DNA from: Bacillota bacterium
GTDB lineage: Bacteria; Bacillota; Sulfobacillia; Sulfobacillales; Sulfobacillaceae
Direction: 5' to 3'
Length of the DNA: 64,000 bases
Assembly: GCA_021841025.1 (NCBI GenBank)
Contig: JAKBWA010000003.1
Coordinates: 1 to 64,000, forward strand
The notes under the pieces are model-generated. The model searched no databases, was not told the origin of the DNA, and was given only the letters and a program-made list of their open reading frames with translations. A program made the position numbers and the translations under genes. Shown here in pieces: positions 28,919 through 39,462 of this stretch (positions within the stretch are counted from its first letter, which is position 1; every line of letters begins with the position of its first letter).

Positions 28919-29872
28919 TTGGTTCCAATGAGTTTTGAACGCGAGGGAGAACTCAAGATATTTACGGGGACAGCGAATCGGGCACTGGCTGAAAAAATTG
29001 TGACCCATTTGGGTCTGACTTTAGGACAGGCGGACGTGGGGAGATTTTCTAATGGGGAGATCCGTGTACGTCTTCTGGAGAATGTCCGAGGCACCGATGT
29101 TTTTATCGTGCAGCCTACTTCCCAACCGGTGAACGATAATTTGCTTGAGTTGCTGCTGTTGATTGATGCGGCACGCCGTGCCTCAGCCAGGCGAGTGACA
29201 GCAGTTGTGCCGTTTTACGGGTATGCCAGGCAAGACCGTAAAGAGCAAGGGCGAGAACCTATTTCTGCTAAACTGGTGGCAAATTTGATTACCGTGGCTG
29301 GCGCCAGGCGGGTCTTGACCATGGATTTACACGCGCCGCAAATCCAAGGATTTTTTGATATTCCCGTGGATAACTTGCAAGGAGTCCGAATCTTGTCCGA
29401 AGCTATTCATGAAAAGCATCTAGAAAATCTGATGGTGTTTTCACCAGATGCGGGCGGTGTCTACCGGGCGCGCAAGATGGCAAAATACTTGGAAGCGCCC
29501 TTAGGATTTATTGACAAAAGGAGACCGGGCCCCAATGTTTCCGAGGTCGTCAATGTGATTGGCAAGGTGCGAGACAAAACGGTGGTTATTGTCGATGATA
29601 TGATCGACACAGGAGGAACAATTGCTTTGGCTTCCCATGCGATTATGGATTTGGGAGCTCGTGCGGTCTATGCCGCTTCAACGCACCCGGTGTTTTCGGG
29701 GCGGGCCTCACAATTGTTGAGAGACTCGGCGATTGAAGAATTTTTTGTCACAGATACCATTCCTCTACAGGAGCCGATGGCGCGGACAACAGTCATCTCC
29801 GTCGCCGCGTTATTGGCAGAAGCCATTATGCGTGTGCATGAAGATTTGTCGGTGTCGAAACTGTTTGAGTGA
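28919..29872 (+). CDS. prs: Ribose-phosphate pyrophosphokinase
   Basis: FSNGEIRVRLLENVRG, VVIVDDMIDTGGTI. Confidence 0.97.
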   Translation: MVPMSFEREGELKIFTGTANRALAEKIVTHLGLTLGQADVGRFSNGEIRVRLLENVRGTDVFIVQPTSQPVNDNLLELLLLIDAARRASARRVTAVVPFYGYARQDRKEQGREPISAKLVANLITVAGARRVLTMDLHAPQIQGFFDIPVDNLQGVRILSEAIHEKHLENLMVFSPDAGGVYRARKMAKYLEAPLGFIDKRRPGPNVSEVVNVIGKVRDKTVVIVDDMIDTGGTIALASHAIMDLGARAVYAASTHPVFSGRASQLLRDSAIEEFFVTDTIPLQEPMARTTVISVAALLAEAIMRVHEDLSVSKLFE

Positions 29873-30432
29873 TGACAAACGACATTCGTATGATAGTCGG
29901 ACTGGGAAACCCGGGATTGGATTATCAAAAGACACGGCATAATGCCGGATTCATGGCCTTAGACAGGCTTATGGCGAAAAAGAACAGTCAATTTGTGCGT
30001 AACCGCTTTGGGTTAGTGGGCAAATGGGGAAATATTGTGTTGCTGAAACCTTTGACTTATATGAACCTTAGCGGTCAAGCAGTGGCAGCAGTACAAAAAT
30101 TCTACAAAATCCCAACACAGAGCATTTTGGTGATTGCGGATGATTTAGATTTACCGTTAGGAAGACTGCGGATACGCCAAAAGGGTTCAAGCGGAGGGCA
30201 CAATGGACTGAAATCTATTGTCCAGGGCTTAGGAACTGATGCTTTTCCACGTATAAAAATTGGCATTTCGCATCCTCCGGACCAGATGCGTGTAATTGAC
30301 TGGGTTCTAGGGCGGTTCAGCCGGGAAGAATGGAAGATTCTTGATCCGGTTTTGGATCAAGCGGTGGAGGCTTGTGAATGTATTGTCGTCAAAGGTGTTC
30401 AAGAAGCCATGAACCGTTTTAACGGGCTTTAA
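29869..30432 (+). CDS. pth: Peptidyl-tRNA hydrolase
   Basis: MIVGLGNPGLDYQKTRHNAGFMALD, GSSGGHNGLKSI. Confidence 0.96.
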   Translation: MMTNDIRMIVGLGNPGLDYQKTRHNAGFMALDRLMAKKNSQFVRNRFGLVGKWGNIVLLKPLTYMNLSGQAVAAVQKFYKIPTQSILVIADDLDLPLGRLRIRQKGSSGGHNGLKSIVQGLGTDAFPRIKIGISHPPDQMRVIDWVLGRFSREEWKILDPVLDQAVEACECIVVKGVQEAMNRFNGL

Positions 30433-30515
30433 GCGAGACAAAGTCGGGTAACCCGGCGGCATTTGGGGAATCCTTAATGGCATTCACTGCCATGTTATTG
30501 CGAGGAGGCCTCATC

Positions 30516-30722
30516 ATGGTAATATACCAATGCCGCAATTGCCGACAAGTTATCGGGCACTATGAGGGAGATTGGGACGACCCTTTTTTAGGTCTGTCCA
30601 CACTGGATTCCCAGTGGCGTAAAGAGTGCATAGAAGTCCTAGGCAAGCAGGTGGTTCGGGTGATGGTTCAATGCGATGCATGCCTTCCAGTCCTCTGGGA
30701 CGAAGGGTTATGGTATAACTAA
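30516..30722 (+). CDS. fin: Fin (YabK)-family anti-sigma-F protein
   Basis: MVIYQCRNCRQVIGH... CDAC zinc-binding small protein exactly between pth and mfd. Confidence 0.8.
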   Translation: MVIYQCRNCRQVIGHYEGDWDDPFLGLSTLDSQWRKECIEVLGKQVVRVMVQCDACLPVLWDEGLWYN

Positions 30723-30814
30723 AAGAAGATTCGCCCCCGGTTTCCCCCTCACAGCATCCGGAAAGTGACCGGGTGCGTTCATCTGACAGGCAAATGCCTA
30801 TGAAAGGACTTAAG

Positions 30815-33800
30815 ATGGCTGGTTTAAGTTCACTGATAAGCTTGTGGTCTAACTTGGCTCCCTATCAGAATTTGGTAGAGATGCTCAAGCAAGGCAAGAC
30901 GACTCAAGTCTTTGGGTTGTCGGGATCCTTGCCCTCTTTCTTGACAGCGGCGGTTGCTCAAGATGCACAGCGCCCCACTTTGGTTGTCACGGTGGGATTT
31001 CAAGAGGCTCGAGCCTTTGAGGCCGAAATCACGCAATTTCTTCCCAAGGCTCCGATTTATCTGCTTCCCCCGAGACCTCACATCGTGGGAGAGGTAAAAG
31101 CCTACAGCCACGATTGGAGTTTAATGCGTCTGGAGGCTTTGGCGCAGGCTTTTTATAACCCGGGTACGATTATCATTGCGCCGGTTGAATCGTGCCGTCA
31201 GCTGGTATCGCCTATGGGTGCTAAGCCCTTGACATTGGAAATAGGTCAGCAAATCTCTTTGGAGAATGTGAGCCGCGACTTGCAGGCCCTGGGATACCGG
31301 CGGGAAGACGAAGCCGCGGAACAAGGAAGCTACGCGGTGCGCGGGGGGCTGGTGGATGTCTTTGTGCCGGGGGGACCGGATTACCGGATAGAATGGTTTG
31401 ACGATGAAATCGATTCCCTGCGGATATTTGATCCAACTACCCAGAAAACGGTCGAGATGGTTCAGAGTGCACCAATTGGACCAGCATCGGAAATTCTTTT
31501 GACCAGCGAGCAACGTCAGCGAGGAATGGACCGAATTGCACGAGAGGCCGATTTATTAATCCGCAATCTTGAATCCATGGGCCAATTGGACACTGCACAA
31601 AAAGCCAAGGAACGTTTTGGCCACTGGTTAGGTGATCTGGCTGACGGACGCTTGTTTGCCGGCGTGGAACGTTTTGGACAAGCGTTTTTCAGTTTGAAAC
31701 CCATAACCCAGATGTTTGCCCAAAAACCCCTGGTAGTGTTTCATGATTTGCCCAGAATTGGGGAAGCGCTATTAGGCCGGGATGCGGACGACCGCGAAGA
31801 ACGCGTAAGACGTCTGGAACGTGGAGACTTTCTGCCAGTAGAAGCGGAAAGTATTCTGGACCATGATCAGTTTTTCTCGCGGATGAAAGGACAAGGTGAA
31901 CTCAGCCTGTCGTTAATGCCGCATAACCGGCGTGAGAGTGAATTGCATTTAAACCTGACCGGACGTCCTGCTCCCCGTATCCACGGACAGGCGGAGCTGT
32001 TAAAGGCTGAAATTTTGCGACTCAAAAAATCCCGCATGCGGGTTGGCTTGGTTTTGCGTGACAGCGAGGCTCTAGGGGTCATGCAACACCAGCTCTTGGA
32101 TATGGGCATTACCAGCCGGGAAGGATTGGGTGAGAGGGGGGAAGTCGGACTTCTCACGGGGCAGTTGGGGCACGGATTTATTTTGTCGGAACTGTCCCTG
32201 GCGCTCATGGGAGAAAGCGAAATCTCCGGCCGTGAGTTGAAGGCTCAGCCCAAACGCTCTACCCGGGAGAAAAAGCAAACCGTACGGCTGGCGGATCTGC
32301 GCCCTGGTGACTACGTCGTGCATATTACGCACGGGATAGGGCGTTACTTAGGCATTAAGACCCTAACCATTCAAGATCAGCATAAAGATTATCTCCATGT
32401 CGAATATGCGGGTCAGGATACGCTTTATGTGCCGACAGACCAACTAGCTCTCATCCAGAAGTATATCGGAGTTGAGGGTCAAGAACCCAAGTTGTCTAAA
32501 ATGGGAGGCCAGGAATGGTCTCGGGTCAAAGACAAAGTACGGGCCTCGGTTCGCCAGATGGCGGAAGAACTTATCCGCCTGTATGCCCTCAGAGACTCCC
32601 AACCTGGCTTTAGCTTTGTCTCGGATACGCCATGGCAACGGGAATTTGAGGCCGCTTTCGGATATGATGAAACGGAAGACCAATTGCGCTCAACCGACGA
32701 CATCAAGCGCGATATGGAAAAGGCGAGACCTATGGACCGGCTGTTGTGTGGAGACGTCGGGTATGGAAAAACCGAGGTGGCCTTCCGAGCGGTTTTTAAA
32801 GCCATTATGTCGGGAAAACAAGTGGCCCTTTTGGTGCCGACAACATTGTTGGCGGATCAGCATTACACAACGGCTAAGGCGCGTTTTTCAGGTTTCCCGG
32901 TCGTAGTGGACGTGCTAAGCCGTTTTCGCACGCCGAAACAACAAAAAGACATTATCGAAAGACTCCGCAAGGGGCAAATCGACCTGATTATCGGCACCCA
33001 CCGGCTTCTCGGGAAAGACGTGAAGTTCAGTGATCTGGGCCTGTTAATCGTGGATGAAGAACACCGTTTTGGGGTCGCGCACAAAGAGCGCATTAAAGAA
33101 ATTCGCGCAAACATTGATGTGCTGACCCTGTCGGCGACACCCATTCCCAGGACCTTGCACATGGCTATGGCAGGGGTTAGAGACATGAGCCTTATTGAAA
33201 CCCCGCCCCTTGACCGACTGCCTGTTGAGACCGTTGTAGCCGAGTTCGACGAAGATTTGGTGCGAGAAGCCATCCGCCGTGAATTAGATCGGGGCGGGCA
33301 AGTTTATTATGTCCAAAACAGAATTTTAGCTATTGATCAAACTGTATCTCGATTAATGAAAATGTTTCCCGATGCCGCCATCGGTGTGGTCCATGGTAGA
33401 ATGGACGAAACTCGAATTGAGGATGTGATGGCGCGCTTTATTGAGCAAGAATACGACATTTTGGTTGCGACCAGCATCATCGAATCCGGACTGGATATTC
33501 CTAACGCGAATACTTTGATTGTAGAAGATGCCGATAAGCTCGGACTGGCCCAATTATACCAGTTGCGGGGACGGGTGGGACGTTCGGCACGTTTGGCTTA
33601 TGCCTACTTCACATATAAACGGGACAAGGTGCTCTCTCCCCAAGCGGAAAAAAGGCTCGAAGCGATTCGGGAGTTTACGGAACTCGGGGCAGGGTATCAG
33701 ATTGCGTTGAGGGATTTGGAAATTCGCGGGGCAGGAAACTTATTAGGCGCGGAACAACATGGATTTATTGCGTCAGTGGGATTTGATTTATATACGCAGT

Positions 33801-34327
33801 TACTGGCAGAAGCCGTAAGGGAGTTGAAAGGTGAGGCGCCGGCGGCTGAGGTTGACCCGCAGATTGATATTGCTGTGGATGCCTATCTTCCCGATTTATA
33901 TATTAATGTGCCCACGGCCAAGGTCGAATTGTACAAACGACTGGTTTCTGCTAAAAATCTAGGTGAAATTGAGGAATTGGCCGAAGAAATTGAAGATCGC
34001 TTTGGCCCTATGTCTCCTCCGGTGATGCGTTTATTGCAATTGTCCCGGGTTCGGGTTAGAGCCAAGGAATTAAAGATCGGCCAGGTGAGTCATAAAAACA
34101 ACCGCATTGTGATAACAGCGCTGCCTCAAACGCCTATGGGCGTCGAGGTAATTCGTTGGTTGGCGGAGCGCTATCCTGGACGGTTGATGCCATCGCCCGG
34201 AAAGACGCCGGAATTGAGTGTAAAGCTTCCTGTTAGGCATAATAGGGAGCAGGCGCTGGACTTGGCTGAAGATATTTTGGTGACGATGAAGGGAGCTTTG
34301 GACAGGGTCAAGCAGGAAAGCGGGTAA
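30815..34327 (+). CDS. mfd: Transcription-repair coupling factor
   Basis: CID domain LRPGDYVVHITHGIGRYLGI, DVGYGKTEVAFRA, VDEEHRFGV; AAAGGA before ATG 30815. Confidence 0.97.
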   Translation: MAGLSSLISLWSNLAPYQNLVEMLKQGKTTQVFGLSGSLPSFLTAAVAQDAQRPTLVVTVGFQEARAFEAEITQFLPKAPIYLLPPRPHIVGEVKAYSHDWSLMRLEALAQAFYNPGTIIIAPVESCRQLVSPMGAKPLTLEIGQQISLENVSRDLQALGYRREDEAAEQGSYAVRGGLVDVFVPGGPDYRIEWFDDEIDSLRIFDPTTQKTVEMVQSAPIGPASEILLTSEQRQRGMDRIAREADLLIRNLESMGQLDTAQKAKERFGHWLGDLADGRLFAGVERFGQAFFSLKPITQMFAQKPLVVFHDLPRIGEALLGRDADDREERVRRLERGDFLPVEAESILDHDQFFSRMKGQGELSLSLMPHNRRESELHLNLTGRPAPRIHGQAELLKAEILRLKKSRMRVGLVLRDSEALGVMQHQLLDMGITSREGLGERGEVGLLTGQLGHGFILSELSLALMGESEISGRELKAQPKRSTREKKQTVRLADLRPGDYVVHITHGIGRYLGIKTLTIQDQHKDYLHVEYAGQDTLYVPTDQLALIQKYIGVEGQEPKLSKMGGQEWSRVKDKVRASVRQMAEELIRLYALRDSQPGFSFVSDTPWQREFEAAFGYDETEDQLRSTDDIKRDMEKARPMDRLLCGDVGYGKTEVAFRAVFKAIMSGKQVALLVPTTLLADQHYTTAKARFSGFPVVVDVLSRFRTPKQQKDIIERLRKGQIDLIIGTHRLLGKDVKFSDLGLLIVDEEHRFGVAHKERIKEIRANIDVLTLSATPIPRTLHMAMAGVRDMSLIETPPLDRLPVETVVAEFDEDLVREAIRRELDRGGQVYYVQNRILAIDQTVSRLMKMFPDAAIGVVHGRMDETRIEDVMARFIEQEYDILVATSIIESGLDIPNANTLIVEDADKLGLAQLYQLRGRVGRSARLAYAYFTYKRDKVLSPQAEKRLEAIREFTELGAGYQIALRDLEIRGAGNLLGAEQHGFIASVGFDLYTQLLAEAVRELKGEAPAAEVDPQIDIAVDAYLPDLYINVPTAKVELYKRLVSAKNLGEIEELAEEIEDRFGPMSPPVMRLLQLSRVRVRAKELKIGQVSHKNNRIVITALPQTPMGVEVIRWLAERYPGRLMPSPGKTPELSVKLPVRHNREQALDLAEDILVTMKGALDRVKQESG

Positions 34328-34369
34328 TTTCATGCTGTCACCAACTGTCACTTGGCTTGGGATTCGCTG

Positions 34370-34392
34370 GAGTCCTCCCACCGGGAGGACTC
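34370..34392 (+). terminator. Hairpin after mfd, weak T-tract
   Basis: GAGTCCTCCC-ACC-GGGAGGACTC perfect 10-bp stem. Confidence 0.45.
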
Positions 34393-34768
34393 TTGAGTTA
34401 CAGGGGTGGCGACACATCGTATCATCCTATCTGCTTTTGGGAAGTGTTTGGCTCCTGACACAGCGTTCCCAAAACCATTATCTTTGGAATCTCGGCCCAA
34501 ACAACGGAAAAAACGGTATAGCATAAAAGAATTTGGGCTAGGCTATCATCGATGTTTCACTGCTTAAGATTGGTCACGGGTAACGGATGTGTGCACCGAA
34601 CCCTTGTGTGAAAGATTGAGAAGTGGCCGAGCAATTTATCAGACATCAAGGTCGAAATATGCGTGAGATGTTTTTCTGCCATCCGGCATATCTGGAAAAA
34701 ATGCATAAACTCTGCGGTTCATCGATATACTACCCGTGATAGGGCCGCAGGCGAAAGGAGGGCCATCC

Positions 34769-35323
34769 ATGAAAGCTACCGGCATTGTTCGCCGCATAGA
34801 TGACTTGGGCCGGGTTGTTATACCTAAAGAAATACGCCGTACTTTAAGGATTCGCGAAGGGGACCCTTTAGAAATCTTTGTGGATCGGGACGGAGAAGTT
34901 ATTCTTAAAAAATATTCTCCGATAGGTGAATTGGGCGACTTCGCCAAGGAATACGCAGACTCGTTGCATGAGGCGGTGGGACATATTGCGCTCATTGCCG
35001 ACCGCGATGCGGTTATTGCGGTATCCGGCACGCCTAAGAAAGAATTCTTGAACAAATCTTTAGGGGTCCTTGCGGAAAAATCCATGGAGGAACGTAAGAC
35101 TTTATTTTATAACCGCGGAGATCATAAACCCAAGGGCAGTGTGGTTGGAGACGACGAAGACGACAAATTTGTGGCCGAAGTGATAGCGCCAATTATCTCG
35201 GAAGGGGATCCCATCGGAGCCGTCATCATTTGCAGCCGCGAACCAGATGTGCGTATGGGAGAAATGGAGATTAAACTGGCAGAAACGGCCGCGGGCTTCC
35301 TGGCGAAGCAGATGGAGCAATAA
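34769..35323 (+). CDS. spoVT: Stage V sporulation protein T
   Basis: MKATGIVRRIDDLGRVVIPKEIRRTLRIREGDPLEIFVD plus C-terminal GAF-like domain. Confidence 0.96.
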   Translation: MKATGIVRRIDDLGRVVIPKEIRRTLRIREGDPLEIFVDRDGEVILKKYSPIGELGDFAKEYADSLHEAVGHIALIADRDAVIAVSGTPKKEFLNKSLGVLAEKSMEERKTLFYNRGDHKPKGSVVGDDEDDKFVAEVIAPIISEGDPIGAVIICSREPDVRMGEMEIKLAETAAGFLAKQMEQ

Positions 35324-35374
35324 CAATTTATCCTCTCACCTTCCCGAAATTCTCTCTCTTGTCGGGTAGGAAGT

Positions 35375-35414
35375 CCGCAATGGTCGAAGGTTAGGCCGAT
35401 CATTGCGGTTTTTT
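35375..35414 (+). terminator. Rho-independent terminator after spoVT
   Basis: CCGCAATG ... CATTGCGG followed by T6. Confidence 0.7.
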
Positions 35415-35860
35415 CGTGGTATCGCCGGTAATCAGCATTTCTGTTCCGGGCATTACTTTTTCTTGCGTAACTTAGCAGAGCCAAATGGTTTAGATTTATA
35501 GCGTCATCACATCAAGAAGCCAGAATCGGATTGAGATTGGCGGTCGGAGGGTTGCAGGGGAACCGGTAATTCCCGCCGGGAGATTGAGCTAACCAGGAAG
35601 TCTTGGAACGCTCTTTGTATGGAGACAGTATAGCAAAGAGGGATTCTTGTCGGCTAATCGGTGGCTTACAAAATCGCTTTTGCTTCCAGATTCGCAACCT
35701 GATTGCTATATCCATGGGCAACGTCTCTTATCATGAATGGTGAAGTGCTCTTTGGTTGGAATGTTAATATCCTGGCCACTACCTTGCTTTGAGATTCATA
35801 GGCTCATGCGAGCCTTTCATCCACCCCAAAGCATCACCTCGGCATCTTTGCAGGAAGTGT

Positions 35861-37285
35861 TTAGATCGTTGTAGGCGGCGTCTTGCGAATTCCCAGTTTG
35901 CGCCCCTCGTCGAACCCGAGGCGCCGAATAGCTATCTGAACGTAGGCGATGACGGGTATCAGAACGGCAGCCCAAATGACTGCAGACCAGCTAAGGGGCA
36001 GGTTAATCGGCCAGACCGATTCATAAAGAACCCACCAAAACAGTCCTGTCGCCACCAAAGGCAATACCAAATGCTGCACGACGTGAGAAGGTTTCTTTTC
36101 GTCCCGAAACAAGCGCATCAAAGCAATATTCATAAGGGTATGCGCGCTAACCAGGCCAAATAACACAGCTGTCGTCATAACATTGAAAGCCTGGGTTGGC
36201 CCGAGCCAAAAACCCGTGCCTAAACCTATGGCGATGGCCAAAATCGCCACCAGGGAAGCACTCTTTGCCGGAGCCTGGCGTCCATTGACATGGGAAAAGC
36301 TGGCATTAATGAGTTCATCACGGCCGATTGCATAAAGTACTCTTGATGAGCTTGTTAAGAGAGCCAGACTGTCCGTGAGTGCGCTATTAATGGCCAAAAC
36401 TACCAGGGCAACGGCTCCCACGGGTCCTAAATAAGCCAAAAATACGCTAACCCCAGGCGCATGGGCCTCAGCGAAAGTTCCCATTTTATTTTCCCCCCAA
36501 CCCACAGTTAAGGCATAAGCAGACAAAGTCAGGGCCGCTCCCACTAAAGTCAGCGACACGAGGGCGGCTTTCCCAATAAGCCGGCCCTTTTGGGTTTGCA
36601 CCCCCTTGGCCTCTTCTCCCAATGAAGCATGGCTGCCGATACCAATAAAACTGGTAATGGCAAAGATCATGCCCCGGGCCACCCCTTTGTACCCGACAGC
36701 GCCTGCGTGGAAAGGTTTCAAGGGATGTCCCGTATGGGCCTCTGCGATGATAATCCAAGACGCTCCAATCAAAAAAACAATCTCGGTAAGGCTGGTCGCC
36801 GCAAGCATCTTGATACTGGGGCCGATCCCCATCACAGCCAACGTCCATGGGAGGCCGATAAAAAATAAGACGGCGAGGACCCAAAAGCCATTCGGGAGCA
36901 CCAGCCCCAGGCGATGAGCCAACCCGGGTAAAAATACTCCGCCCACGTACACGGGAATTCCGGCTATACTAAACACTTGGTAAAAAGTCACCATAAACCC
37001 GGTTATCAGGGCGGATCGCGGCCCTAAACCAGCAGAGACGTAGCTGTAATATCCCCCGGCTCCGGCCCGGTTCTTGGACAAATGATATAAGGTGTTGACT
37101 TCAATAAACATTAATCCAAAGGCCCATAAATACGACAGCGGCAGGGCCACCAGAGCGAATGCCGCCCCTGCCGTCATAAATGCTACCACATCACAGGTCG
37201 GGGCCATGCCCGCCAAACTTTGACTGACCAGCCCCCAAAACCCGACCACATTGGAATTGAGATCATTGGGCCTGGGATCGTTCAT
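35861..37285 (-). CDS. APC-superfamily amino-acid permease
   Basis: 12-TM APC pattern (NLNSNVVGFWGLVSQSLAGMAPTCDVVAFMTAG, SKNRAGAGGYYSYVSAGLG); GGAGATGATTTGT-ATG. Confidence 0.85.
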   Translation of the reverse strand: MNDPRPNDLNSNVVGFWGLVSQSLAGMAPTCDVVAFMTAGAAFALVALPLSYLWAFGLMFIEVNTLYHLSKNRAGAGGYYSYVSAGLGPRSALITGFMVTFYQVFSIAGIPVYVGGVFLPGLAHRLGLVLPNGFWVLAVLFFIGLPWTLAVMGIGPSIKMLAATSLTEIVFLIGASWIIIAEAHTGHPLKPFHAGAVGYKGVARGMIFAITSFIGIGSHASLGEEAKGVQTQKGRLIGKAALVSLTLVGAALTLSAYALTVGWGENKMGTFAEAHAPGVSVFLAYLGPVGAVALVVLAINSALTDSLALLTSSSRVLYAIGRDELINASFSHVNGRQAPAKSASLVAILAIAIGLGTGFWLGPTQAFNVMTTAVLFGLVSAHTLMNIALMRLFRDEKKPSHVVQHLVLPLVATGLFWWVLYESVWPINLPLSWSAVIWAAVLIPVIAYVQIAIRRLGFDEGRKLGIRKTPPTTI

Positions 37286-37300
37286 ACAAATCATCTCCAC

Positions 37301-37317
37301 ATGCAAATATTTTGCAT
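37301..37317. promoter_or_regulatory. Perfect inverted repeat, candidate operator upstream of APC permease
   Basis: ATGCAAA-TAT-TTTGCAT, 16 nt upstream of the permease ATG. Confidence 0.4.
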
Positions 37318-38048
37318 TTGCACTTATGTTACATTTTGTTCGGCCAAGACGTCAAGGTGGATATTTTTCTGGATGCATCTCACTTTTGCGATCTCATATT
37401 TGTTATGACAATATACGAGATAAAATTTGAGCATCGAGAAGATATGATCTGGCCGTATGAGCATGACGCCGAATTCCAGACGAATAGGAGGAATTGAGCA
37501 CTCGCCGCGAAGTTAGGCGACGGACGGGGAAGGCGGCCGATGATGAATGCATTATTCAATACCGTCCTTGAGCGCAGCTGCCAACTGGCGCCTTATTTTA
37601 TTGGCCGAATTTTAACAATCTCACTCGGCCGAAGACCTGCCCAGTGGATGACGAGGGCTTGCAACAAGTCGGGCCAACTTTGCCTTCGACTCTACACTTC
37701 CTGACGAATACTGGGGGGAACGATCTCCCGCCACTCCGTCATTTTTTCTTGCCTCGACGTGACAAACTCACTCTACAAGGTGCCACAGTCCTTGCTCAAT
37801 TCCTGCGATGCTCGTATCACTATAGTGACAGCTTCTCAAAATTACGGATAATGACATGGCGCTCTTACGAGAGTGGGGTGCACTTCATTCCTGAGTTGTC
37901 TTTCTTTTTGTCAGCCAAGAGCCTTATTATACAAAGGCGAGAGAACATTGAGGAAGGCGCTGGGGCTATTTAGGACAAGCAGGCTGTGAACTGGATTTGG
38001 GAGCGGAAATGCCGAGAGCATTATTTCCAGAAGACAGGAGGAGGATTT

Positions 38049-39353
38049 ATGACCTTGAATAAAAACGAGGTATCATTGTCATGGTTTGAACGCGCTACGC
38101 GCGTGATCCCCGGAGGGGTAAATTCTCCGGCCCGATCGTTTCGGGCAGTGGGAGGGGATCCTCCGGTAGTCATGGCTAGAGGCTTCGGACCCTATTTTGA
38201 GGACGTTGACGGCAATATCTACATAGATTATCTGGCCGCTTTTGGACCGTTAATATTGGGCCATCGACATCCTGATGTGGTGGCTCAGATTAAAGGTTAC
38301 GTCGATAACGGCACGGTTTGGGGAACACCCGCGACGAAAGAAATCGAGTTGGCGGAAACTTTGGTGAAGGATATTCGTGGTCTGGATCAAGTCCGTTTCA
38401 CCTCAACCGGAACGGAGGCCGTGATGTCGGCGATCCGACTGGCTCGGGCCTTTACAGGACGTCCTCTTGTGATAAAATTCGAAGGCGCGTATCATGGCCA
38501 CAGCGACGGGATGTTGGTCAAAGCCGGATCAGGCGCCTCAACGGTTGGCACTCAAGACAGTTGGGGAGTGCCACCCGGGGTAGTGAAAGATGTTGTCAGC
38601 CTGCCCTATAACGACCTAGCGATTTTGGAAGACACGCTTGCCAAAATTGGCGACCAAGTCGCCTGTGTACTGGCCGAGCCTATTGTGGGCAATATGGGCA
38701 TCGTGCCTCCCCGACCGGGCTATCTCGAACGAATGAAGGAGTTGACACACGAGAGCGGCAGCTTACTAATTTTTGACGAAGTAATTACGGCTTACCGCTT
38801 TCATTACGGATCAGCGGCTTCATGGCTCGGTGTCATTCCTGATCTTTATGCTCTGGGCAAAGCCATTGGCGGGGGGTTGCCTCAAGGAGCTTACGGCGGG
38901 CGTTATGATGTCATGCAGTACGTTTCTCCTCTGGGCGGGATGTTCCAAGCCGGCACATTAGCCGGTAATCCCCTGTCTGCCGTGGCTGGGTTGGCGACCT
39001 TGGACGTACTGCGCCGCGAACAGCCTTATGACCGGATGGATCGTCAGGCGGGCGTTTTGGCGGATAACATTTTGCAAATGGCCCGGGAGTATGGCCATGC
39101 CATAACCATTAACCGCGTCGGATCGGCATTTACCGTGTTTTTTCAGGAAAATCCCGTGTATGACTTTACCACGGCTCAACGCTCTGACGCCCAGGTGTTC
39201 GGGAAATTTCACCGTTTAATGTTGGAACAAGGAATTTATCTTGCGCCTAGCCGTTTTGAAGCGTGGTTTGTCTCGGCTGTACATAGTGCCCATGATATCG
39301 AGAGAACGCTGGAGGCCTGCCGCGCAAGCTTCCGCCGACTGAGCCCCAGCTGA
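38049..39353 (+). CDS. hemL: Glutamate-1-semialdehyde 2,1-aminomutase
   Basis: RVIPGGVNSPARSFRAVGGDPP, LIFDEVITAYRFHYG, GKAIGGGLPQGAYGG; GGAGGAGGATTT-ATG. Confidence 0.96.
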   Translation: MTLNKNEVSLSWFERATRVIPGGVNSPARSFRAVGGDPPVVMARGFGPYFEDVDGNIYIDYLAAFGPLILGHRHPDVVAQIKGYVDNGTVWGTPATKEIELAETLVKDIRGLDQVRFTSTGTEAVMSAIRLARAFTGRPLVIKFEGAYHGHSDGMLVKAGSGASTVGTQDSWGVPPGVVKDVVSLPYNDLAILEDTLAKIGDQVACVLAEPIVGNMGIVPPRPGYLERMKELTHESGSLLIFDEVITAYRFHYGSAASWLGVIPDLYALGKAIGGGLPQGAYGGRYDVMQYVSPLGGMFQAGTLAGNPLSAVAGLATLDVLRREQPYDRMDRQAGVLADNILQMAREYGHAITINRVGSAFTVFFQENPVYDFTTAQRSDAQVFGKFHRLMLEQGIYLAPSRFEAWFVSAVHSAHDIERTLEACRASFRRLSPS

Positions 39354-39375
39354 TTTTTGTCTTTTGACCCCACTG

Positions 39376-39410
39376 AATGAACAAGTCTTTTTTTGGCTTG
39401 TTCATTTTGT
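39376..39410 (+). terminator. Terminator-like hairpin after hemL
   Basis: AATGAACAAG-loop-CTTGTTCATT perfect 10-bp stem then TTTGTT. Confidence 0.6.
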
Positions 39411-39462
39411 TGCCCTGGGATGAATATCTTCGAGGCAAAGGACATCGCAAGGGGCAGGTGGG

